Both the position numbers and the translations under genes were made by a program. A DNA stretch of 64,000 nt, taken from positions 1 to 64,000 of the forward strand of contig PEWE01000030.1 in the NCBI GenBank assembly GCA_002779605.1. The letters are read 5' to 3'. The DNA is from Zetaproteobacteria bacterium CG06_land_8_20_14_3_00_59_53. GTDB lineage: Bacteria > Pseudomonadota > Zetaproteobacteria > Mariprofundales > Mariprofundaceae. This document shows, one piece after another, positions 42,116-50,955 of the stretch (position 1 is the stretch's first letter; each line of letters starts with the position of its first letter). The notes beneath the pieces are model-generated. The model did not search any database. It saw only the letters and a program-made list of their open reading frames with translations, and was not told where the DNA came from.

Positions 42116-42819
42116 ATGCACCATCGAAAACCGCCCTGCATCTCTGCCTGCTGCTGGGCTCCGGCATGCTGGCCGCCTGCATGCCGACCGCCTACAGCGT
42201 CACCCACGACAAACATGCCGGCGAGGTGGAGCAGGCACTGAACGAAGAACTGCCCGATGCCAGCAAGACCGGCTCACTATGGAGCGGCAATCGCGGCCTG
42301 TTCACCGACGCCAAGGCCGGTCAGGTGGGCGACCTGCTGACCATTCTGGTTTCCGAATCCACCAACGCCACGCGCTCACTGGGCACCAAGAAGAGCCGCG
42401 CCTCCGCACAGACCACACAGGTCAATGCCCTGCTCGGCTATGAAACCTCGCTGTCCAACAAAAACGTCAACTTCAATCCCGGCGCAGCACTCGATGTGGC
42501 CAACAACAAGACCTTCGACGGCTCCGGCAGCACTAATAATTCCGACACCCTGACCGCCAGCGTCACCGCCGTGGTCACCAAGGTGTATCCGAACGGCAAT
42601 ATCAGGGTGCGTGGCAGGCGGCAGGTGACCATCAACCAGCAACCGCAGGAACTGACCTTCGAGGGTGTGGTCCGTCCGAACGATATCGCCCCGGACAACA
42701 CGATTTCCTCGTCCAAGGTGGCGCAGGCCGTCATCAGCTACGGCGGCGGCGGCGAACTGGCCAGCGTGGCGCATGAAGGCTGGGCCGGGCGCACGCTCGA
42801 CCAGATCTGGCCCTTCTAG
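42112..42819 (+). CDS. flgH: Flagellar L-ring lipoprotein FlgH
   Basis: Outer-membrane L-ring subunit, 235 aa. The lipobox LAAC puts the lipidated Cys at 23. Conserved blocks are GSLWSGNRGLFTDAKAGQVGDLLTILVSE, GNIRVRGRRQVTINQQPQELTFEGVVRPNDI and the end AGRTLDQIWPF. Its presence shows a Gram-negative L/P-ring flagellum. Confidence 0.97.
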   Translation: MNAPSKTALHLCLLLGSGMLAACMPTAYSVTHDKHAGEVEQALNEELPDASKTGSLWSGNRGLFTDAKAGQVGDLLTILVSESTNATRSLGTKKSRASAQTTQVNALLGYETSLSNKNVNFNPGAALDVANNKTFDGSGSTNNSDTLTASVTAVVTKVYPNGNIRVRGRRQVTINQQPQELTFEGVVRPNDIAPDNTISSSKVAQAVISYGGGGELASVAHEGWAGRTLDQIWPF

Positions 42820-42840
42820 GCGAGCACAGAGGAGCATGAC

Positions 42841-43959
42841 ATGAACAACATCCCGCTTCCGAAGATCTTCAGCATCCTGATGCTTGCGGTGCTGCTGCTA
42901 CCCTGCACGGCACAAGCCGAGCGCATCAAGGATGTCGCCGATGTCGAAGGCATCCGCAGCAACGCGCTGATCGGCTACGGCATCGTGGTCGGCCTGAACG
43001 GCACCGGCGATTCGGCCACCGCGGCCCCGTTCTCGGTGTACAGCATCATGTCCATGCTGGAACGTATGGGTGTTTCCCTGCGCGACAAGGTCAGCGTGGC
43101 CAGCCTGAAGCCGAAGAACATCGCTGCGGTCATGGTCACCGCCGAACTTCTTCCCTTCGCGCGCCCCGGTCAGGAACTGGATGTGAACATCTCCAGTATC
43201 GGTGATTCCAAGAGCCTGCGCGGCGGCACCCTGTTGATCACCCCGTTGCTCGGCGGCGACGGCAGGATCTACGCCTACGCGCAGGGCTCGATGTCCGTCG
43301 GCGGATTTTCGGCCAGCGGCAAGGGCAAGGATGTGGTCAAGAACCATCCCACCTCCGGACGCATCCCCAACGGCGCACGCATCGAGATCGCGGCCCCCAA
43401 CACCCTGCAGATGAACCAGCCGAAGATCGTGCTGAACCTGCGCCAGCCTGACTTCACCACGGCCGGACGCATGGCTGCTTCGATCAACAGCGTGCTCGGC
43501 GATGGTTCTGCGCGCGCTCTGAATTCGGGCTCGGTGGAAGTGAACAATCCCTCCGGCGATGCCGTCGGCCTGATCTCCATGCTCGAAGCCATCGAAGTGA
43601 CCACCGACCATCCGGCCGTGGTGGTCATGGATGAAAAGACCGGCACCATCGTCATGGGTAGCGAGGTGCGCATCGACACCGTCGCCGTGGCGCACGGCAA
43701 TATCAGTGTGTCGGTCACCGAAAGCCCGCAGGTATCGCAGCCCAAGGCCTTTGCCGCCGGCTCCACCACCACCGTGGACCGCACCGATGTGAAGGTGAAT
43801 GAAGAGGATGCGCAACTGGTCGTGCTGCCCAAGAAGGTATCGCTGAGCGATCTGGTCGCGGCCCTGAACTCGGTGGGAGCCACGCCGAGCGATCTGATCG
43901 CCGTGCTGCAGGCCATCAAGGCGGCCGGCGCACTGCATGCCGAATTGAGAGTGCTGTGA
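42841..43959 (+). CDS. flgI: Flagellar P-ring protein FlgI
   Basis: Periplasmic P-ring subunit, 372 aa. The signal peptide is cleaved after about residue 26 (AQA). RIKDVADVEGIRSNALIGYGIVVGLNGTGDS is the family hallmark, and LSDLVAALNSVGATPSDLIAVLQAIKAAGALHAEL ends the protein. The stop overlaps flgJ. Confidence 0.98.
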   Translation: MNNIPLPKIFSILMLAVLLLPCTAQAERIKDVADVEGIRSNALIGYGIVVGLNGTGDSATAAPFSVYSIMSMLERMGVSLRDKVSVASLKPKNIAAVMVTAELLPFARPGQELDVNISSIGDSKSLRGGTLLITPLLGGDGRIYAYAQGSMSVGGFSASGKGKDVVKNHPTSGRIPNGARIEIAAPNTLQMNQPKIVLNLRQPDFTTAGRMAASINSVLGDGSARALNSGSVEVNNPSGDAVGLISMLEAIEVTTDHPAVVVMDEKTGTIVMGSEVRIDTVAVAHGNISVSVTESPQVSQPKAFAAGSTTTVDRTDVKVNEEDAQLVVLPKKVSLSDLVAALNSVGATPSDLIAVLQAIKAAGALHAELRVL

Positions 43960-44495
43960 AAGATCTTGTCGAGACCGTCATCGGTCAGGTGATGCGGCAG
44001 GACACCGCCTATGCGGGAAAGTCCGCATCGTCGCCCGCCCGCATGGATGCGCCCGCACGACGCGTGCATCAGCTGAATCCGGCTGGCGGCAATCGCGGGG
44101 CCATGCCGCCGGATAACGATCCCCTGTGGAAGACCAGCCGGCAGTTCGAGGCCCTGTTCGTCGAGCAGATGCTCAGCTCCATGCGCAAGGCCATCCCCGA
44201 TTCCGGTCTGCTGAAGAAAGGCTTCGCCGAGGATGTTTCGACCAGCATGATGGATCAGGCGATCGCCGACTCGATCGGCAAGCAGGGCCGCATGGGTATC
44301 GCCACCAGCCTGTATCGCCAGCTGAGCAGCATCTATCCCGCCGCTCGGCAGGTCGCAGGAGAACAAACTCAAGCGATCGCGCAAAACGGCGATAAGCAGG
44401 GAATCTCCCTGAACGGAAGTCGGGTAAAGGTCGAAGACCCGTTAAAGGTTGAAGCACAGATAGCCATCGAAGGAGGCCAGCATGGTACGCATTAA
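43956..44495 (+). CDS. flgJ: FlgJ rod-binding domain protein (no muramidase domain)
   Basis: Rod cap protein, 179 aa. The rod-binding domain (about 48-130) reads WKTSRQFEALFVEQMLSSMRKAIPDSGLL and DQAIADSIGKQGRMGIATSLYRQL. The C-terminal glucosaminidase domain of enterobacterial FlgJ (about 313 aa) is absent, so another enzyme must open the wall. The start is GTG overlapping the flgI stop. Confidence 0.93.
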   Translation: MKDLVETVIGQVMRQDTAYAGKSASSPARMDAPARRVHQLNPAGGNRGAMPPDNDPLWKTSRQFEALFVEQMLSSMRKAIPDSGLLKKGFAEDVSTSMMDQAIADSIGKQGRMGIATSLYRQLSSIYPAARQVAGEQTQAIAQNGDKQGISLNGSRVKVEDPLKVEAQIAIEGGQHGTH

Positions 44496-44775
44496 CGGAG
44501 CGGACCGGGCCGGACGTATCGCAACGGCCAAGTCCACGGGTAAAAAGTCGCGTTCCTCCGCCTCGTCCTCAGCGGATTCGGCCGGCACTGTACAGGTGGC
44601 CGATGCCGCAGCCCTGCGTGAAAAAGCCAGGGTGATGCTGGCCGATATGCCGGAGGTGCGCATGGAGCGCATCGAGGAGATCCGATCCTCCATCGAAAAG
44701 GGTACCTACAAAGCCGACTCCGCCAAGGTGGCGGCGCATATCATCGTCAATGCGCTGTCGGAAAGGTCATGGTGA
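44482..44775 (+). CDS. flgM: Anti-sigma-28 factor FlgM
   Basis: Secreted inhibitor of FliA, 97 aa. It has a disordered Ser/Lys-rich first half and a conserved C-terminal sigma-binding region (about 50-97: LREKARVMLADMPEVRMERIEEIRSSIEKGTYKADSAKVAAHII). AAGGAGG precedes the ATG, which lies inside the end of flgJ. Confidence 0.94.
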   Translation: MVRINGADRAGRIATAKSTGKKSRSSASSSADSAGTVQVADAAALREKARVMLADMPEVRMERIEEIRSSIEKGTYKADSAKVAAHIIVNALSERSW

Positions 44776-44782
44776 ACTGCTG

Positions 44783-45244
44783 ATGAAAATGCAACCCGAA
44801 CATGCCGCTGAACTGTGCAGCCTGCTGCGTAATATGGATGCCTGCGCACGCAATCTCGAACAGATCGGCGAACGCGAACTGCTTGCCGCCCGGCATCTGG
44901 ATGCCGACACCCTTTCCCAACTGGCCGACCTGCGCGCCCGCTCGCATCAGGCGATGCAGGCCATGGAGGCCCAGACGCGCAAACTGCTGGCACGCTGCGG
45001 TGCTCCGCCGGAGATGAGCCTGTCCACCTTCATCGACCTGCATACCCCGGAAGATGCCGATAACGACACGATCAACGAATTGCAGGCGCTGCGTCGTAAT
45101 CTGTATCAGCGCATGCTCAGCGTGCATGCATCCGGCAACGAATCCCGCCTGTATCTGAAAGCGGCGCACGATGTGGCGGTAGGTGTACTGCAGCATATCG
45201 GCGCGATCGAAACCAAACAGACCTACGGACCAAGACGGCCATGA
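44783..45244 (+). CDS. flgN: Export chaperone FlgN
   Basis: Chaperone for hook-filament junction proteins FlgK and FlgL, 153 aa, all-helical. AELCSLLRNMDACARNLEQIGERELLAARHLD matches the start of FlgN-family proteins, though identity is low; position between flgM and flgK is decisive. The stop overlaps flgK (ATGA). Confidence 0.85.
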   Translation: MKMQPEHAAELCSLLRNMDACARNLEQIGERELLAARHLDADTLSQLADLRARSHQAMQAMEAQTRKLLARCGAPPEMSLSTFIDLHTPEDADNDTINELQALRRNLYQRMLSVHASGNESRLYLKAAHDVAVGVLQHIGAIETKQTYGPRRP

Positions 45245-46962
45245 TCAGTGCAGCCCTGAACGTCGCAGCCAGCTCGCTGAAAGCGCAGCAGCAGGCCATC
45301 GATGTCATCTCGCATAATATCGCCAACGTCAACACGCCCGGCTATTCCAGGCAGACGGCCACACTGGCCAGTGCCCTGCCGGAATCGCAGGGTGCCTTCC
45401 ATCTGGGCCGCGGCGTACAGCTGGCAGATATACAGCGGGCGGTTGATCCCTTCCTGAATCAGGCACTGGATACCAACAGCAGCTACCTGTCCTATTCGCA
45501 GACACTGGAGCAGGGACTGGTCTCGGTGGAGAACATCTTCGGCAGTCTGGATGCGCCGGGCCTTGCCTCCAGCCTCGACGACTTCTTTCAGGCCTATCAG
45601 TTCCTGGCCAACAATCCACAGGATGCCGCCCAGCGCAACAATGTGCGCGCCTTCGGCACGGACATCGCCAATCAGCTCGGCAGCATGCGCAGCCAGCTGG
45701 TATTGGCACAGACCAGTGCGGATGAGTCCATCGACAACAGCATCATCAAGGTCAACCAGGCACTCGATTCGATCGCCTCGCTGAATACCCAGATAGCCGC
45801 CCGCGAGAACAGTACCGGCAATCTGGCCAACGATCTGCGCGACCAGCGGGATCTGGCCATACGTACCCTCTCCGGCCTGATTCCGGTGCAGATCGTCAAC
45901 GGCAGCGGCGACCAGATTCTGGTGCAGAGCATGGGCGGCGACCTGCTGGTGCAGGACAGTGACGCCCGCCATCTGGCGCGCGGCGGCACAGCCGGCGCAG
46001 GCTTCACCGGCGTAGTGATCGAGGGCTCTACCGCCCAGCTTTCGGGACTCGATACGGGTGGCGAGATCGGCGGCTTCATCACGCTGCGCGACAACCGTCT
46101 GGGCACCTACATCACCCAGCTGGACAGCCTGGCCGCGAATCTGAGCTTCGGTGTGAACCAGCTGCATGCCAGCGGCGCGGGACTCACCCTGCCGGGCATC
46201 GTCACCTCCGAGATGGCGGCCAGCGTACCAGCCAGCGCCGTGGATGCCGCAGGACAGAATGTTCCGTTCGCCAGCCAGATCGTCAGCGGCGGCTTTCAGG
46301 TGCATGTGTACGATGCCGCAGGCACGCCGCAACCGGCCGGCGGGACGACCATCAGCATCACCGCCGGCGTCACCACCGTGAACCAGCTGGTGACGGACCT
46401 GAACGCCGTGGCCGGCATCACCGCCACCCTCGATGCGACCAATCATATCGTGATCGATGCGGGGACCGGCAGCGTCGGATTTTCCAATGACACGAGCAAT
46501 GTGCTCGCCGCCTACGAGATCGGCACCTTCTTTCACGGCGACAATGCCGCCAATCTTGATATCTCGGCGAGCATCAAGGCCGATGCCAATCACATCGCGG
46601 CCGGAGCCATCGATGCGACCACCTCGGTGAACAATCCCGGCGGCAACAGCGTTGCCCTGCAGATCATCGCCTTCCAGAATACCTCGCTTTCGGTCGACGG
46701 CACCACCGCCGCCACCGTGCAGGAACGCAGCACCACGGTCTCCATGGATTATGCCGGCCATGTGCAGGCGGCCACCCAGCAGCGCATCTTCCGCGATGCC
46801 GAATCGCAGTCGCTCGGTGCGCAACTGATGGCCTTTTCCGGGGTCAACACCGATGAAGAACTGGTCAATATGATTAAATTCCAGCGGGCATACGAGGCGG
46901 CAGCCAAGGTCATCACCACCAGCAATTCGATGCTGGACTCGCTGCTCTCGCTGGTAAGGTAG
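45241..46962 (+). CDS. flgK: Hook-filament junction protein FlgK (HAP1)
   Basis: First hook-associated protein, 573 aa. The N-terminal SSLKAQQQAIDVISHNIANVNTPGYSRQTATLA and the C-terminal FSGVNTDEELVNMIKFQRAYEAAAKVITTSNSMLDSLL are typical. The variable central region carries the usual beta-rich insertion. Confidence 0.97.
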   Translation: MISAALNVAASSLKAQQQAIDVISHNIANVNTPGYSRQTATLASALPESQGAFHLGRGVQLADIQRAVDPFLNQALDTNSSYLSYSQTLEQGLVSVENIFGSLDAPGLASSLDDFFQAYQFLANNPQDAAQRNNVRAFGTDIANQLGSMRSQLVLAQTSADESIDNSIIKVNQALDSIASLNTQIAARENSTGNLANDLRDQRDLAIRTLSGLIPVQIVNGSGDQILVQSMGGDLLVQDSDARHLARGGTAGAGFTGVVIEGSTAQLSGLDTGGEIGGFITLRDNRLGTYITQLDSLAANLSFGVNQLHASGAGLTLPGIVTSEMAASVPASAVDAAGQNVPFASQIVSGGFQVHVYDAAGTPQPAGGTTISITAGVTTVNQLVTDLNAVAGITATLDATNHIVIDAGTGSVGFSNDTSNVLAAYEIGTFFHGDNAANLDISASIKADANHIAAGAIDATTSVNNPGGNSVALQIIAFQNTSLSVDGTTAATVQERSTTVSMDYAGHVQAATQQRIFRDAESQSLGAQLMAFSGVNTDEELVNMIKFQRAYEAAAKVITTSNSMLDSLLSLVR

Positions 46963-46968
46963 GCGAGG

Positions 46969-47850
46969 ATGATAGTCAATATCCAGCAAAGTTATGACGG
47001 GCTGCTAGCCGGCATCAAGCATCAGCTTGAGCTGCAGAATCAGGGTAATGCCCAGATATCCTCGGGCAAACGCTTCACCCGTCCCGCCGAGGCGGCGCTG
47101 GATTACAAGACCTCGCTGGATCTGCGCCGCGGACAGAAGGGCGTGGCCAGCAGCCAGCAGGCCATCAATACGGCAAGCGCCCGGCTGAATAACTCCATGT
47201 CCATGCTCAACAGCATGCAGCAGATACTCGTGCGCGCGCAGACTCTGGCCGTACAGCAGGCCTCGGGACAGATATCCACCAACGACAGGCAGGGGGCGCT
47301 GGCCGAGATCGTGCATCTGCAGGATTCACTGTTCACCTATGCCAATCAGCGGCTGGACGGGCAATCGCTGTTCTCCGGCACGGCAACGGCCAACGATGCC
47401 TTCGTCAAGGATGTGGACGGCAATATTGTTTACAACGGCAATGCAGAGGACCGTACCGTCGCCATCACCACCACGCAGACGGTGAGCAGCAATGTCCGAG
47501 GCGACAACACCGCCTTCACCCGGATGTTCGCAGCCATGAAGAGTTTTGAGAACGCCCTGCGCGCCGATAACCAGACGGGCATCCAGACAGCGCTCGGAGA
47601 CCTCAACACGGCCGGTGGCAGTATCATCGACATCATTGCCGAGGTGGGTGCGCGCGTGCGCTCGATGGATCTGCAACAGCAGCTGTATGCCGATATCGGC
47701 CTGTCGCTGGATACCCGACTGACGGATCACGAGGGCATCGATATCGCATCCACTGTGGCCAGACTTCAGCAAAGCAGCATCGCATTGCAGGCATCCTATT
47801 CCCAGGTCGCGACACTGCGCAGCCTGAGCCTAGTGAACTTCCTGAAATGA
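46969..47850 (+). CDS. flgL: Hook-filament junction protein FlgL (HAP3)
   Basis: Flagellin-like junction protein, 293 aa. The N-terminal helix region SGKRFTRPAEAALDYKTSLDLRRGQKG...SARLNNSMSMLNSMQQIL and the C-terminal LTDHEGIDIASTVARLQQSSIALQASYSQVATLRSLSLVNFL match FlgL. The stop overlaps csrA by four bases. Confidence 0.95.
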   Translation: MIVNIQQSYDGLLAGIKHQLELQNQGNAQISSGKRFTRPAEAALDYKTSLDLRRGQKGVASSQQAINTASARLNNSMSMLNSMQQILVRAQTLAVQQASGQISTNDRQGALAEIVHLQDSLFTYANQRLDGQSLFSGTATANDAFVKDVDGNIVYNGNAEDRTVAITTTQTVSSNVRGDNTAFTRMFAAMKSFENALRADNQTGIQTALGDLNTAGGSIIDIIAEVGARVRSMDLQQQLYADIGLSLDTRLTDHEGIDIASTVARLQQSSIALQASYSQVATLRSLSLVNFLK

Positions 47851-48068
47851 TGGTCATCCGCCGCAAGTGCGGCCAATCCTTCCACATCGGCGATCACGTG
47901 CGCATCACCGTGCTGGAGGTGCAGCAGGGCTCGCATGTGCGCTTCGGCATCGAGGCGCCGGTGGAGATACCGGTACACAGGCTGGAAATCTATCAACGCA
48001 TTCAGGCGGAGAACCGCTCGTCGAGCAGCGGCGATGCGCTCTGCTGGCTCAAAGGGGTCGAATCATGA
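47847..48068 (+). CDS. csrA: Carbon storage / translation regulator CsrA
   Basis: RNA-binding dimer that blocks ribosome access to GGA-containing leaders, 73 aa. MMVIRRKCGQSFHIGDHVRITVLEVQQGSHVRFGIEAP and VHRLEIYQRIQAEN align with CsrA, keeping the RNA-contacting Arg (R44 in E. coli). A 15-residue C-terminal extension is unusual. Overlap with flgL and fliW suggests it is made with the hook-filament genes, where FliW and flagellin usually control it. Confidence 0.92.
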   Translation: MMVIRRKCGQSFHIGDHVRITVLEVQQGSHVRFGIEAPVEIPVHRLEIYQRIQAENRSSSSGDALCWLKGVES

Positions 48069-48517
48069 AAAAACATCTGCATAAGGTTTCCAGTGAAACC
48101 GACGCCAACAACGAAGATAAAGCCGGTAAATCCTTCCATTTCCCGCAGGGTATGGCCGGCTTTCCCGGCGAAACCCGTTTCGCCTTTCTCTACGACGGGC
48201 ACGGCGACATCATCTGCATGCAGTCGCTGGATTGCCCGGAGATCGCCTTCCTGCTGACCCCGTGGGATGAAGAGCGCCTCGGCCCGCCGCCCGCCATCAG
48301 CCAGGAGCGTCGCGAATGCCTGCAACTGACCGGCGATGAGCCGCCCTTCTGGATGCTGGTGCTCAATCCGTTTGCCGACAAGCAATGGGTCACCGCTAAC
48401 CTGCAGGCCCCGGTGGCCCTGAATGTGGAAGCCCGCCTCGGCATGCAATGCATCCGCGTCGAGGAAGATCAGCCCATCCGCTATCAATGGATGCCCCAAC
48501 CCCGTCAGGCGGCCTGA
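48065..48517 (+). CDS. fliW: Flagellar assembly factor FliW
   Basis: CsrA antagonist and flagellin-binding protein, 150 aa. FHFPQGMAGFPGETRFAFLY and LVLNPFADKQWVTANLQAPVALNVEARLGMQ are FliW signatures. The ATG overlaps the csrA stop, so the FliW:CsrA ratio is probably set by coupled translation. An 18-residue N-terminal tail is longer than usual. Last gene of the flgF operon. Confidence 0.93.
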   Translation: MKKHLHKVSSETDANNEDKAGKSFHFPQGMAGFPGETRFAFLYDGHGDIICMQSLDCPEIAFLLTPWDEERLGPPPAISQERRECLQLTGDEPPFWMLVLNPFADKQWVTANLQAPVALNVEARLGMQCIRVEEDQPIRYQWMPQPRQAA

Positions 48518-48589
48518 ATCTCCAACCAACCCGGCCAATTCGGCGCGTGCAGAGTATTTGAACGCTGACTGACACTCGGGCAGAGTTCG

Positions 48590-50239
48590 ATGATGCTGCC
48601 ATCCGCCGACCGACTTCCGCCCCGCATCATGTGGGCGCTGCTTCTCGGCTGGGGCATTCTGACGCTGGCGACCATCGGCATGGCGCCGCTGTTCGACTAC
48701 GACGAAACGATCTATGCGCAGACCGCCATCGACATGATGCATCACAACGAATGGATCGTGCCGACGGCCAACGGCCTGCAGTTCTTCGAAAAGCCGCCTT
48801 TCACCTACTACATGATGGACCTGTGCTTCTCCATCTTCGGCGACAATGCCTTTGCCGCGCGCCTGCCCTCGGCCCTGTTCAGCTTCGCCACCGCACTCCT
48901 ATTGCTGCATTTCGGCACCCGACTGCACAGCCGTCGCATGGGCTTTGCCGCCGCTGGCATCTTCCTGAGCATGCTGGAGGTCGGGTTTCTGGCACATGCC
49001 GCCATCCTCGATGCGGTGCTCAACTTCTTCATCGCAGCCTGCCTGCTGAATTTCGCATTGTGGGTGACCGGCGGGGAACGCAGGCACGCGCTGTGGTGCG
49101 CAGCCATGATGGGTGCTGCGGTGAGTATCAAGGGGCCGGTCGGCGTGGTCGTACCGCTGCTCATCATCCTCGCCGAGCGGCTGCTCTCCGGAAACCTGCT
49201 GAAACTGCTCAGGGATATCCCGTGGCTCAGCGCGATACCCATCTTCCTGCTGGCGGCGACACCGTGGTATCTGATGATCCTCGCCATGCACGGCCCGGCC
49301 TTCCTGTATGAATTCATCTGGGTGCAGAACATCGGGCGCGCGATGAATCCGATGCAGGGGCACGGTGGCCGCTGGCATTACTACCTGCTGGTGTTCGTCA
49401 TCTCGGTGCTGCCGTGGCTGGCGACCCTGCCTTGGGTGTTCTCGCGCGCCTGGGACATGCGGCGCGGCAACGACGGGGCAGCGCTGATCGCCCGTCTCGG
49501 CATCCTGTGGACGCTGCTGGTCATCATCCTGTTCAGCTTCGCGCAGACCAAACTGCCGCACTACATCTCCTGCATCTATCCGGGCGTGGCCATGCTGATC
49601 GCCGCCGTGTGGATGCAAGCAAGCCCCGAACCCTGGCGCGCAAGAAACATGATTCGCGCAACCCTGCTGGTACTGCTGCCGGTGGCTGTGCTGCTGCTTG
49701 CCTTTCCGCTGCTCTATCCATGGCTGGAAGGCTTCACCCATCACCCGCGGGCACTGGCTATCCTGAGCCAGGGCATCACCCCGCCCTACACCATCTCCAT
49801 TTTCGGCGCCCTGCTGCTGGGTGTGTTGATCTGGCTGATGTCCAGCCGCCACCACTCGCGACTGATCATCGCCCTGACAGTGACCGGCATGGTGATGCAG
49901 TTTTCCCTGCTTTCCGGACTGGGCACCTTTGCCAGCCGCCTGATGCAGGCGCCGACCATGAAGATCGCCGGAGTCGTGGCCAGCCTGCCGGCGGAGATGC
50001 CCTTCTACAGCTATAACCTGAACGCGCCGTCGGCATCCTTCTATGCGGGACGCAACTACAAGCTTGTACTCAACCAGCCGGGCTCCGCACAACTGGCCGC
50101 CACCCCGCGCCCGTTCGCCCTGATGCTGCGCAGCGAATCCCTGCCCGAGCTGCCATGGCTGGCCGGAATTCAACCGCAGATCGATCAGGGCGGCTATCTG
50201 CTGTTCATACTGCAAAATGAGGTATCATCGGCACCATGA
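48590..50239 (+). CDS. ArnT/PMT-family integral membrane glycosyltransferase
   Basis: 549 aa with about a dozen membrane helices. The first periplasmic loop has FDYDETIYAQTA and NEWIVPTANGLQFFEKPPFTYYM, the catalytic Asp-Glu signature of ArnT/PMT (GT83-type) enzymes that use polyprenyl-phosphate sugars. The C-terminal 100 residues are periplasmic. The next gene encodes a polyprenyl-phosphate sugar synthase-like GT2, so the two could add a sugar to lipid A or another envelope target. The sugar is unknown. ATG 48590 or 48593, with a weak ribosome site. Confidence 0.85.
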   Translation: MMLPSADRLPPRIMWALLLGWGILTLATIGMAPLFDYDETIYAQTAIDMMHHNEWIVPTANGLQFFEKPPFTYYMMDLCFSIFGDNAFAARLPSALFSFATALLLLHFGTRLHSRRMGFAAAGIFLSMLEVGFLAHAAILDAVLNFFIAACLLNFALWVTGGERRHALWCAAMMGAAVSIKGPVGVVVPLLIILAERLLSGNLLKLLRDIPWLSAIPIFLLAATPWYLMILAMHGPAFLYEFIWVQNIGRAMNPMQGHGGRWHYYLLVFVISVLPWLATLPWVFSRAWDMRRGNDGAALIARLGILWTLLVIILFSFAQTKLPHYISCIYPGVAMLIAAVWMQASPEPWRARNMIRATLLVLLPVAVLLLAFPLLYPWLEGFTHHPRALAILSQGITPPYTISIFGALLLGVLIWLMSSRHHSRLIIALTVTGMVMQFSLLSGLGTFASRLMQAPTMKIAGVVASLPAEMPFYSYNLNAPSASFYAGRNYKLVLNQPGSAQLAATPRPFALMLRSESLPELPWLAGIQPQIDQGGYLLFILQNEVSSAP

Positions 50240-50955
50240 AGCTCTCCATCATCATCCCGGCCTTCAATGAGGCCGAGCGCCTGCCGGCCACTCTGCAGGA
50301 TGCGCGTGCCTGGCTGAAGGCGCATGCAGGAGGCTCATTTGAGATCCTCGTGGTGGACGACGGCAGCACCGATGCCACCTGTGATGAAGTGTTGATCCTG
50401 CAGGCGGCCATGCCCGAACTGAAACTGCTGCGCCAGCCGGAGAATCGCGGCAAGGGCGCTGCTGTTCGCCGCGGCATGCTGGAGGCGGAGGGCGGTCTTC
50501 GCGTGTTTCTCGATGCCGACCATTCCACGCATGTCAGCGAGGTGGCAAAGGTATGGCCGGCCATCCATGCCGGTGCCGATGTGGTGGCAGCGTCCCGTCA
50601 GCATCCGGAATCCGATATCAGCCAGCATCAGTCGTGGCTGCGCGAACATATGGGCAAGACCTTTAATCTTTTGATGCGCAGCATGGTGGGACTCGACATG
50701 CAGGACACGCAATGCGGCTTCAAGGCCTTCACTGCCAAAGCGGCACAGGCGGTGTTCAGCCGGCAGAAGCTGGAAGGCTTCAGCTTCGATGTGGAGATTC
50801 TGTTTCTGGCACACAAGCTGGGCTTCACCACCGTGGAGATCCCTGTGCGCTGGGTGAACGAGCCGAATTCCAAGGTGCGCATGCTGCTCGATCCGATGAA
50901 GATGTTCGTCGATCTGCTGCGCATCCGCCGCATGCATGCCGCCGATGACCGGTAA
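50236..50955 (+). CDS. GT2 glycosyltransferase, polyprenyl-phosphate sugar synthase type
   Basis: 239 aa. SIIIPAFNEAERLPATLQDA, LVVDDGSTDAT and ENRGKGAAVRRGML place it with dolichyl-phosphate glucose/mannose synthases. The DxD site reads FLDADHST. No C-terminal membrane helices are present. The start overlaps the ArnT-like gene by four bases, supporting supply of its lipid-linked sugar donor. Confidence 0.87.
   Translation: MKLSIIIPAFNEAERLPATLQDARAWLKAHAGGSFEILVVDDGSTDATCDEVLILQAAMPELKLLRQPENRGKGAAVRRGMLEAEGGLRVFLDADHSTHVSEVAKVWPAIHAGADVVAASRQHPESDISQHQSWLREHMGKTFNLLMRSMVGLDMQDTQCGFKAFTAKAAQAVFSRQKLEGFSFDVEILFLAHKLGFTTVEIPVRWVNEPNSKVRMLLDPMKMFVDLLRIRRMHAADDR

Noticed and set aside
45223-46989. 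588-codon open frame antisense to flgK
   Set aside because: It mirrors the flgK codon pattern, has no recognisable motif and no ribosome site; flgK on the plus strand is certain.
48899-50215. 438-codon frame antisense to the ArnT-like gene
   Set aside because: Shadow of a membrane protein gene, rich in Gln/His/Arg with no domain.
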